Assembly: GCF_000730385.1 (NCBI RefSeq)
Contig: NZ_CP008849.1
Location: 1,798,001 to 1,862,000 of the forward strand
Length of the DNA: 64,000 nucleotides
Source of the DNA: Alteromonas australica
GTDB lineage: Bacteria; Pseudomonadota; Gammaproteobacteria; Enterobacterales; Alteromonadaceae
Direction: 5' to 3'
Shown: piece after piece, positions 55,069-62,408 of the stretch
How the letters are laid out: each line of letters begins with the position of its first letter
Numbering within the stretch: the first letter of the stretch is position 1
Program-made: the position numbers and the translations under genes
The notes under the pieces: model-generated
The model's input: the letters and a program-made list of their open reading frames with translations, nothing else
What the model was told of the DNA's origin: nothing
Databases searched by the model: none

Positions 55069-56511
55069 GTGAAGGGGATGGGTAAATTATGGCGAATAGT
55101 ATATCTGACATTACTGATATCCCTTCCGTCCTTGGCTCAGCAATCTGATGAGACAGGTAACGCTGCTGATGCATCATCGCCATTGTCTTCGCTAGGTGAT
55201 GAGTACGAAAACTCAATTAAATTACTGCAAAATCGCTTCCGCGTGGATCACAACGTCAAAGAAGTGACGATGATTTTCTTTCGCGAGTACGGCTCAGCGC
55301 CGGTCGTACTCGTGCGCCCTGATGGCTCAAAGATATTTCAGGGGCGTTTTGATGAAGAAAAAGTGGCGTGGTATGACGCTGATACTTTCGACATGATTAC
55401 CATTAAAGACCCTGTACCTGGTCCGTGGCAAGCCGTCGGGCAGGTGTTGCCGAATAGCCGCGTAATGGTTATTTCGGATATTGAGCTTAATGCGCAGCCT
55501 TTACCCCCAATATTGTTTTCAGGTGAAATTTTAAAATCTACGGCCTACCTCACCAATGGGGGAAAACCCATAGAAAATAGTTTGTTCAGAGATGTGGTAG
55601 AACTCAGTATCGATTTTCTGAGCACTAACAACCCTAACTTTGACAACTTTGCCACTAATGACCAAGAAATAGCCCGTTTCGAAGATAACGGTAGAGGCAT
55701 GGATGAAAGGCCGGCCGATGGGGTATTTACAGGGCAATTCAACTTAAACATCGCGCCAGGTGAATGGAAGCCAAAGTTTACCGTTAAAACGCCAATGTTT
55801 ACCCGTGAACACATTGACCCTCCGATAGTGCTGCATCCAAACCCTGTATCTATTACCGTGGAAACTGATGGAGGCGGTGAGGGTTACCATAAACTTATTA
55901 TTGATGTGAATAGAGCGTTGGTGGACATTCAATCACTATTGATTGATGGCAAGGTGCGCTACCCCAATACCGATGTACAGAATTTTTCATTAACAGAAGG
56001 TGGCGATGAAGCGCGAGAACACCTTATTGTGGCTTATGAAGAAGGTATCTTTCGCATTAAACTTACTGCCTATGGAACCACCACCGACGGGCGCGATTTT
56101 ATTCTCGATGTGCCGGAGTACAGTTTTTTGGCGGACGCCCCTGAGCCTGAAATTATCGACCCCTTGATTGATGGCGAAGACCCAATTGTTGACGGAAGTG
56201 AAGAAATACCTTTAATCGGGACGTCGTTTGAGTCGGACGAAGAGGTGCCCAGCGCGCCAGTTGAAGACAACATGGACTCGTCAACACTCATCATTTTATT
56301 AGCTGCCGTGAATGGCTCTATTTTGTTTATAGGCGTGCTTGCCGCCGTGTTTATTGTATTTAGGCGTCGTAAAGCCAAACAAAGACCTACTTTATCGGCT
56401 AAACAAGCGGCATCCGACAAAAAGCCGGTGACTGAAGAAGGATTGTCTCTTGAGGCGGAACCGAAAGGTTTGAAAAAGTGGTTGGGCATTTTTAGCAAGA
56501 AAAAATCGTAA
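55069..56511 (+). CDS. TIGR03503 family exported membrane protein
   Basis: A 480-residue protein typical of the dnaQ-tRNA neighbourhood in Alteromonadales and Shewanella. A signal peptide (about 1-24, LISLPSLAQQ) is followed by a long periplasmic region (about 30-395) with beta-rich blocks such as REYGSAPVVLVRPDGSKI and MDERPADGVFTGQF, then an acidic linker (about 365-405), one TM helix (about 412-434, LIILLAAVNGSILFIGVLAAVFIVF) and a basic tail ending in GLKKWLGIFSKKKS. The function is unknown. GTG start 55069 has AGGAG upstream. It is probably cotranscribed with dnaQ (63 nt gap). Confidence 0.85.
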   Translation: MKGMGKLWRIVYLTLLISLPSLAQQSDETGNAADASSPLSSLGDEYENSIKLLQNRFRVDHNVKEVTMIFFREYGSAPVVLVRPDGSKIFQGRFDEEKVAWYDADTFDMITIKDPVPGPWQAVGQVLPNSRVMVISDIELNAQPLPPILFSGEILKSTAYLTNGGKPIENSLFRDVVELSIDFLSTNNPNFDNFATNDQEIARFEDNGRGMDERPADGVFTGQFNLNIAPGEWKPKFTVKTPMFTREHIDPPIVLHPNPVSITVETDGGGEGYHKLIIDVNRALVDIQSLLIDGKVRYPNTDVQNFSLTEGGDEAREHLIVAYEEGIFRIKLTAYGTTTDGRDFILDVPEYSFLADAPEPEIIDPLIDGEDPIVDGSEEIPLIGTSFESDEEVPSAPVEDNMDSSTLIILLAAVNGSILFIGVLAAVFIVFRRRKAKQRPTLSAKQAASDKKPVTEEGLSLEAEPKGLKKWLGIFSKKKS

Positions 56512-56622
56512 CCCCTTCACGTGGCATTGTCGATTAATTGCCCTTCATTGAATTATATTTCGACATTGTGACTAATTTACAGCCAAACAGTGCTCAGATG
56601 ACAATTTTATTGCTAAAAAGCG

Positions 56623-56651
56623 TTGACTCCACTTAGGGGAATACGTATTAT
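56623..56651 (+). promoter_or_regulatory. Strong promoter of the tRNA-Asp cluster
   Basis: TTGACT (56623-56628), a 17-nt spacer and TATTAT (56646-56651), followed by a GC-rich discriminator (CTGCGCCGC), the pattern of stable-RNA promoters under stringent control. Confidence 0.88.
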
Positions 56652-56716
56652 CTGCGCCGCAGTGAGGGCACGGGGTTAAAGCAACCCAATCAACTCACTG
56701 ATAACATTGAAAATGT

Positions 56717-56793
56717 GGAGCGGTAGTTCAGTTGGTTAGAATACCGGCCTGTCACGCCGGGGGTCGCGGGTTCGAGTCCCGTCCGCTCCGCCA
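56717..56793 (+). tRNA. tRNA-Asp (GTC), copy 1
   Basis: 77 nt including encoded CCA. Acceptor GGAGCGG/CCGCTCC, anticodon loop CTGTCAC (GTC), T-loop TTCGAGT. Identical to the next three copies. Confidence 0.98.
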
Positions 56794-56821
56794 CTTTCAA
56801 TGGTATAACTAAAAGGTCTTC

Positions 56822-56898
56822 GGAGCGGTAGTTCAGTTGGTTAGAATACCGGCCTGTCACGCCGGGGGTCGCGGGTTCGAGTCCCGTCCGCTCCGCCA
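56822..56898 (+). tRNA. tRNA-Asp (GTC), copy 2
   Basis: Same 77 nt with encoded CCA; 28 nt after copy 1. Confidence 0.98.
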
Positions 56899-56928
56899 TT
56901 TAGTTATACAGCGCAATCTCGATTATGT

Positions 56929-57005
56929 GGAGCGGTAGTTCAGTTGGTTAGAATACCGGCCTGTCACGCCGGGGGTCGCGGGTTCGAGTCCCGTCCGCTC
57001 CGCCA
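56929..57005 (+). tRNA. tRNA-Asp (GTC), copy 3
   Basis: Same 77 nt with encoded CCA; 30 nt after copy 2. Confidence 0.98.
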
Positions 57006-57037
57006 TTAATCGAGTATAAGCGCGCTTCCCATATTGC

Positions 57038-57114
57038 GGAGCGGTAGTTCAGTTGGTTAGAATACCGGCCTGTCACGCCGGGGGTCGCGGGTTCGAGTCC
57101 CGTCCGCTCCGCCA
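57038..57114 (+). tRNA. tRNA-Asp (GTC), copy 4
   Basis: Same 77 nt with encoded CCA; 32 nt after copy 3 and last before the terminator. Confidence 0.98.
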
Positions 57115-57177
57115 TTTCAAGCACGTTTAAAGATGCGCAGTTCTGCGTATTTCCTCTTTCCAAAACACGTTTTTGTG

Positions 57178-57199
57178 TTGGCTTTTTGCCAATTTTTTT
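57178..57199 (+). terminator. Intrinsic terminator of the tRNA-Asp operon
   Basis: TTGGC/GCCAA stem with a five-T loop and seven Ts after. A weaker AACAC/GTGTT hairpin precedes it. Confidence 0.88.
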
Positions 57200-57322
57200 C
57201 GTATGTTCATTGACTTATCATAATTGCATGTAATGCTTATTGCTATGCTTAAGTTTTGATGTAATTTCCTTAAATGCCGTTGTATTTTTTCCTTCCCCTA
57301 TTTTTATACGTGAGTCTTGCTT

Positions 57323-58876
57323 ATGACTCGTAATGAACAAAAACAATTTTTTGTGGCGGATAATTTAAAAGCCGTTGCGGTATCTTTGTTGAGTGTTTCG
57401 CTGATTACCCTTTTGTTGGGCATATTGATGTTTGCAGTGATCCGAGGACAAGAAGAAGCGCGCGCCCGCGACATTTTAGACAGTGTAAGAGCTATCTTCC
57501 AAGACGCAGAACGCACGATTGATTACCTCAATATGTTGCCCTACGACACCTGTACCATGGAAAACTTGTCGGAAATGCGCAAAACCCTATTTCGCTCTCG
57601 CTTTGTAAAAGAAATTGGCTTCTATGAAGATGGACTTTTGGTGTGTAGTACGTATTTGGGGGTTTTAGACGAACCCTTCAAAGAAGCACCACCGGATTTC
57701 TATACAGGGTTAAATGATGCTTTTTGGATTAATACGCCCCTTAAATTATTTGAAGCGCAAGCCACAGGTACCATCGTCAAACGGGGAAAATACAACGCCG
57801 TGCTGAATATGGATGGGGTGGTAGGCTTTAGTAGTTCTCAAGACTGGCAACTTATATATAACGGCGAACAGTTTTATCATATTGCCGGTAACCCGCGTTT
57901 AATCGAAAACACTGTCAATAAAGATGAACAACAGTATATAAACCGTTATTTCTCACTGTCCTTCTTTATGTGTGATGAGCGGTATTCAAATACGTGTCTG
58001 AAAGTGCAATCGGACAAAGGTCGTTTGTTTAGTTTACACAACAGTAAGTTAGTTTTATTCATTTTTATTATGCTTACCACGGCGGCGCTATCGCACATGG
58101 TAACCTTTAATTATCTGCGCCGACGTCGGTCGATTGAATACAGAATTACAAATGGCCTTGCACACAATAAGTTTTTTTGCCTCTATCAACCCTTTGTGGA
58201 TTTAGCCTCTAGACAGGTCATTGGCTGCGAAGTATTAAGTCGTTTTGAAGACGAATTTGGCCCTATCTACCCAGATGAGTTTATTCCACAGGTAAGAGAG
58301 CAGGAAAAAACCTGGGAATTTACCATGGTGATGATTAAATCAGCGATGGAAGAACTTAACGCAAACCCTGATATTCCCGAAGGATTTAAGGTTTCCTTTA
58401 ATTTATTCCCTTCCGACTTTACTCGCGAAAGTGCGTTAGATCTTGATTGGATCTTAGAGATAAACGAGAAGAACTTTAAGATTGTGCTTGAGATCACTGA
58501 AGACGAGCAACTGGCAACTCACAGTGCGGTGAAGCATATTAAAGCCCTGAAAAGCAAAGGTTTCATGGTAGCCATTGATGATTTCGGCGTGGGGTATTCT
58601 AATTTAAGCCAACTTAAATCTCTTAATTGTGACTTCTTAAAGATAGATCGCAGCTTTGTAATGGACATGGAAGATAACAGTATTCGTTCTTCGCTTATTC
58701 CGCATATCGTCAATATTGCTGAAGGGCTTAATGTAACGCTTATTGCTGAAGGTGTAGAAAACATAGACCAGTGCAAAGAATTGAATGATATGGCGGTAAA
58801 ATATGGCCAAGGCTGGTTATTTGGTAAACCACAAGCTGCGAAAAGTTTAGCTGCTGCGATTAAAGCGTCGACATAG
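57323..58876 (+). CDS. CSS-motif EAL c-di-GMP phosphodiesterase
   Basis: A 517-residue membrane protein. TM1 (about 17-40), a periplasmic CSS-type region (about 45-240, with CTMENL and the LVCSTYLG Cys motif), TM2 (about 245-265), then an EAL domain (about 275-510). The catalytic signature reads EVL with SRFED (Glu near 301), DDFGVGYSNL (about 418-427) is complete, and LKIDRSFV and IAEGVEN are kept, so hydrolysis of c-di-GMP to pGpG is likely. CSS domains often sense redox through their Cys pair. The start ATG 57323 is preferred to the TTG 6 nt earlier. Confidence 0.9.
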   Translation: MTRNEQKQFFVADNLKAVAVSLLSVSLITLLLGILMFAVIRGQEEARARDILDSVRAIFQDAERTIDYLNMLPYDTCTMENLSEMRKTLFRSRFVKEIGFYEDGLLVCSTYLGVLDEPFKEAPPDFYTGLNDAFWINTPLKLFEAQATGTIVKRGKYNAVLNMDGVVGFSSSQDWQLIYNGEQFYHIAGNPRLIENTVNKDEQQYINRYFSLSFFMCDERYSNTCLKVQSDKGRLFSLHNSKLVLFIFIMLTTAALSHMVTFNYLRRRRSIEYRITNGLAHNKFFCLYQPFVDLASRQVIGCEVLSRFEDEFGPIYPDEFIPQVREQEKTWEFTMVMIKSAMEELNANPDIPEGFKVSFNLFPSDFTRESALDLDWILEINEKNFKIVLEITEDEQLATHSAVKHIKALKSKGFMVAIDDFGVGYSNLSQLKSLNCDFLKIDRSFVMDMEDNSIRSSLIPHIVNIAEGLNVTLIAEGVENIDQCKELNDMAVKYGQGWLFGKPQAAKSLAAAIKAST

Positions 58877-58951
58877 CGGCTTTAAGCTATTGGCGCGGAA
58901 GGGCTTCCGCGCTACCATGCATGCATAAAGTAAAAGGACATAGAAAGTTGC

Positions 58952-59632
58952 ATGCAAGACGTATTACATTGCCATAAAGTCAGTAAAACTTATGCGGATG
59001 GTGAAACCACTACCCCTGTATTACACCACGTCTCGTTGTCGGTAAAACCGGGGGAGCAAGTGGCAATTCTCGGTAGCTCTGGTTCGGGGAAGAGTACCTT
59101 GCTGCATATCCTTGCCGGTCTAGACAAACCCAGTGAAGGTGACGTCTTTTTCCAAGATAAAAAAATCACCGCATTAAATAGTGCCCAGCTGGCTGCCTTA
59201 CGCAATCAGGAAATGGGCTTTATTTATCAGTTTCACCATCTTCTTGGTGAGTTCACCGCCTTAGAAAATGTGGCTATGCCGTTACGTATCGGTGGCGAAA
59301 GTGCCGCAAGGGCGAGTCAGAAAGCCCAAGTGTTACTAGAAGAAGTGGGGCTGGCGCATCGTATGGCGCATTTACCTCATGCCTTGTCGGGAGGGGAGCG
59401 TCAACGTGTCGCTATTGCTAGAGCGCTCGTGAACGACCCTGCGGTTGTGTTAGCAGACGAGCCAACAGGTAATTTGGATGATTCTACCGGCGAACAGGTC
59501 TATCAATTAATTGAAAAACTCAGCCGCGATAAACAAACCGCGTTTGTGGTGGTGACTCATGACACCGCGCTTGCCTCTCGTATGGATCGTATCCTTCGCA
59601 TAAAAGATGGCATTCTAAGTACGCAAAACTAG
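58952..59632 (+). CDS. lolD: Lipoprotein-releasing ABC transporter ATPase LolD
   Basis: A 226-residue ABC ATPase of the MacB/LolD group that powers lipoprotein release. Walker A GSSGSGKSTLL (about 41-51), Q-loop region YQFHHLLGEFTALEN, signature LSGGERQRVAIARAL (about 146-160) and Walker B VVLADEPTGNLD (about 167-178) are complete. It is followed 11 nt later by lolE. lolC, normally its upstream neighbour, is about 50 kb to the left on the same strand. Confidence 0.95.
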   Translation: MQDVLHCHKVSKTYADGETTTPVLHHVSLSVKPGEQVAILGSSGSGKSTLLHILAGLDKPSEGDVFFQDKKITALNSAQLAALRNQEMGFIYQFHHLLGEFTALENVAMPLRIGGESAARASQKAQVLLEEVGLAHRMAHLPHALSGGERQRVAIARALVNDPAVVLADEPTGNLDDSTGEQVYQLIEKLSRDKQTAFVVVTHDTALASRMDRILRIKDGILSTQN

Positions 59633-59643
59633 GGCAGGTTAAC

Positions 59644-60873
59644 GTGAAACTAGCATGGCAGTTGGCGCGCCGTTTTCGGCATGCAAAAACGCAAAACAGG
59701 TTTATTTCCTTTATTTCCCTCTCTTCTACCTTTGGCATTGGACTAGGCTGCTTCGTTCTTATCATTTTATTGAGCGTGATGAACGGCTTCGAGCGTGAAT
59801 TGACCCATCGAATTCTTTCGGTTGTGGCTCACGGTGAGCTTTACAGTGTGGATAGCACGGGGATTGAAAATTTAGACGCTCAATTGTATCGGCTCAATGA
59901 CGACCCTCGGGTAGAAAGTGTTGTGCCTTACACCGAACTTACCGGTATGTTGCAGTTTAAAGGTGAGCTAAAGGCAGTTTCTCTTACTGGAATAGACGTT
60001 AATAATGACCCTAGTGCATTCAAACAACAAGTCAGCGAAGATAGCTGGCGCGCGTTTCAAGGCAATAAAGACGGGGTATTGGTGGGCAAGGGCATTGCCA
60101 ATAAGTTAGGCATTTCAAAAGGCGATGCTGTGCAAGCATTGATTCCGGTTACCCATGCTGACTTGCGTTTTTCAGCGCCTACCACAGTAACCTTAATCGT
60201 GGCGGGTGTGATCAGTGTTGGCGGAGAGCTTGATAATCACATTGGTGTTATGCATTTAGCAAAAGCCTCTTCCGCTGCCGGTTTGACAGGGAAAGCCATG
60301 GGGCTTAGATTTCGCTTGTACGATCCTTTCTCTGCTTACAGCACCATGCGTGATATTGGCTATAGTTATCCGCAAGCGGTGTATATGTCTGACTGGACCC
60401 GCACTCAAGGGCACCTTTACAAAGATATACAGTTAGTGAGAACCGTGGTGTACATCGCGTTGGTTTTAGTGATAGCGGTGGCCTGTTTTAATATTGTGTC
60501 TTCGTTGGTGATGGCGGTAAAAGAAAAGCAAGCGTCTATTGCAATTTTGAAAACCATGGGGGCCTCAGACAGCTTAATTCGACAAACATTTATGCTGCAA
60601 GGGGCGTTGAATGGCCTCGTGGGTATGTCAGTCGGGGTGGGCTTAGCGGTTATCATCGCGCCTAATTTGTCGGCAATAGTGAAAAGTGTGGAAACGGCAT
60701 TAGGCATTAGCCTGCTGTCTGGCGACATTTATTTTATCGACTTTTTGCCCTCGCAATTGCATTGGGCAGACGTTGGGGTAACCATAGTGGTGGCACTGAC
60801 TTTGTCAGTGCTAGCCACATTATACCCAGCGCATAAAGCCGCCAAAATATCGCCTGCTGAGTCTTTGCATTAG
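59644..60873 (+). CDS. lolE: Lipoprotein-releasing ABC transporter permease LolE
   Basis: A 409-residue permease, partner of LolC and LolD in the inner membrane. It has TM1 (about 22-47, SSTFGIGLGCFVLIILLSVMNGF), a periplasmic domain to about 265, and three C-terminal helices (about 270-300, 315-345, 375-398), ending TLYPAHKAAKISPAESLH. GTG start at 59644 with AGG upstream. The adjacency to lolD supports LolE rather than LolC. A bidirectional terminator follows. Confidence 0.92.
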   Translation: MKLAWQLARRFRHAKTQNRFISFISLSSTFGIGLGCFVLIILLSVMNGFERELTHRILSVVAHGELYSVDSTGIENLDAQLYRLNDDPRVESVVPYTELTGMLQFKGELKAVSLTGIDVNNDPSAFKQQVSEDSWRAFQGNKDGVLVGKGIANKLGISKGDAVQALIPVTHADLRFSAPTTVTLIVAGVISVGGELDNHIGVMHLAKASSAAGLTGKAMGLRFRLYDPFSAYSTMRDIGYSYPQAVYMSDWTRTQGHLYKDIQLVRTVVYIALVLVIAVACFNIVSSLVMAVKEKQASIAILKTMGASDSLIRQTFMLQGALNGLVGMSVGVGLAVIIAPNLSAIVKSVETALGISLLSGDIYFIDFLPSQLHWADVGVTIVVALTLSVLATLYPAHKAAKISPAESLH

Positions 60874-60893
60874 TGATTAAATAGCAGGCAAAT

Positions 60894-60920
60894 AAAAAGG
60901 GGCGATTCAGCCCCTTTTTT
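60894..60920. terminator. Bidirectional intrinsic terminator between lolE and the symporter
   Basis: AAAAAGGGGC/GCCCCTTTTTT with a GATTCA loop; A- and T-runs allow both directions. Confidence 0.92.
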
Positions 60921-60944
60921 AATTAAATGTGAGTATGCATAGAT

Positions 60945-62294
60945 TTATGCATCATTTTTATCGAAATGTTTAAAGTCGACATCTTCTTCTTTTTGCCCCG
61001 CTTTCGGGTTGTTGAAGACATCTTCATCTAATGCACCTTCACTCTTCGCCACTACGCATGACACCATACAGTCGCCGGTAATATTCACCGCCGTGCGGGT
61101 CATATCAAGGAGGCGGTCTACACCAATAATAAGTGCAATACCTTCCACTGGCAGGTTCACCTGCTGTAACACCATCGCCAACATGACTAAACCCACGCCG
61201 GGTACACCCGCGGTGCCAATAGAGGCTAAAGTTGCGGTAAGAATTACCATGAGGTAATCGCTCATCGATAAGTCTACACCGTAAACCTGAGCAATAAATA
61301 CCGTGGCAACCCCCTGCATAATGGCTGTACCATCCATATTAATGGTAGCGCCAAGAGGGAGAGTAAATGACGAAACAGAGTTACCTATTCCCAACTTATT
61401 GCGTGCGGTCTCCATGGTGACTGGCAAAGTCGCACTGCTACTAGAAGTACTAAACGCGAAGATAGCCGCGTCGCGCATTTTGCGAAGCAGCATCAGGGGG
61501 CTTAATCCACTGAGGGTTTTAAGCAATACCGAGTAAGTCACTAGGCCGTGCAATATAAGCACCCCAAATACCAGGAAGAAGTATTTGGCTAGGCCCAATA
61601 TGGTTTCCGCCCCTATGGTAGCGAAAAGTTTGGCCATTAACACGAATACACCGTAAGGCGCGAGGTTCATAATAATGGTAACCAAACGCATAACCACGGT
61701 ATTCAAATCTTCAAATACTGCACTTAATCGCTTACCCGCTTCTCCGGTCATGGCCATAGCCACACCAAATAATACGGCAAACACAATAATTTGTAGCATG
61801 TTGCCTTGTGCCAACGAATTGACTGGGTTGCTAGGCACCATGTTAATAATGACGTCGCCCAAGCTCGGCGCTTCTTTCGCTTGATAGGTGGTTTCGGTGC
61901 TAAGACTTAGGCCTTCGCCTGGCGAAACCAGTAAAGCCATACTCATAGCCAGTGTGATAGCAATGGCGGTTGTGACAATATACAAACCAACCGATTTAAT
62001 GCCTAAGCGACCCAATTTACTGGGGTCAGACAAGGCGCTGGTGCCACAGACTAAGGAAACGAAAACCAACGGGACAACCAGCATTTTTAAGCTGTCGATG
62101 AATATTTGGCCTAAGGTAGAAAATATACCTTCGACGAAAATGTCATACGTGGAAAGCGTCATACCGAATATCGAAAACTGAAAATCTCCGCTATCATCGA
62201 ACAAGAGCTGGAGCAATAAACCAACAACAAAACCGGCAGCCATGCCGAAAAAGATCCTGGCGGTTAAACTATATTTATGTGCGGATTGAGACAT
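60945..62294 (-). CDS. Dicarboxylate/amino acid:cation symporter (DAACS)
   Basis: A 449-residue glutamate-transporter-fold protein. Hairpin 1 has SSSSATLPVTMETARNKLG (about 288-306), TM7 has NMDGTAIMQG (about 320-329), hairpin 2 has GTAGVPGVGLVM (about 358-369) and TM8 ends DRLLDMTRTAVNITGDCMVSCVVAKSEG (about 394-421). These are the cation- and substrate-binding elements. It probably imports glutamate, aspartate or C4-dicarboxylates with Na+ or H+. The tail is acidic. AGGGA lies upstream of the start. It stands alone. Confidence 0.92.
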   Translation of the reverse strand: MSQSAHKYSLTARIFFGMAAGFVVGLLLQLLFDDSGDFQFSIFGMTLSTYDIFVEGIFSTLGQIFIDSLKMLVVPLVFVSLVCGTSALSDPSKLGRLGIKSVGLYIVTTAIAITLAMSMALLVSPGEGLSLSTETTYQAKEAPSLGDVIINMVPSNPVNSLAQGNMLQIIVFAVLFGVAMAMTGEAGKRLSAVFEDLNTVVMRLVTIIMNLAPYGVFVLMAKLFATIGAETILGLAKYFFLVFGVLILHGLVTYSVLLKTLSGLSPLMLLRKMRDAAIFAFSTSSSSATLPVTMETARNKLGIGNSVSSFTLPLGATINMDGTAIMQGVATVFIAQVYGVDLSMSDYLMVILTATLASIGTAGVPGVGLVMLAMVLQQVNLPVEGIALIIGVDRLLDMTRTAVNITGDCMVSCVVAKSEGALDEDVFNNPKAGQKEEDVDFKHFDKNDA

Positions 62295-62408
62295 TTAGAT
62301 TCCCTGAGCATTTTTATATTTTTAGTCACAGTTAGTGTGCCAGATTCTTTTGATTTTTAAACATAAAAAACGACGCAATTGTCATTTATAGAGGTTCAGG
62401 AACGAATT

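Noticed and set aside
56717-57114. Four repeats of 77 nt with 28-32-nt unique spacers look at first like a CRISPR array.
   Set aside because: Each repeat folds as a complete tRNA-Asp with anticodon GTC and encoded CCA; no cas genes are near.
56690-57163. Minus-strand readings across the tRNA cluster giving peptides with GLEPATPGVTGRYSNQ.
   Set aside because: These are antisense translations of tRNA-Asp, a well-known source of spurious protein entries.
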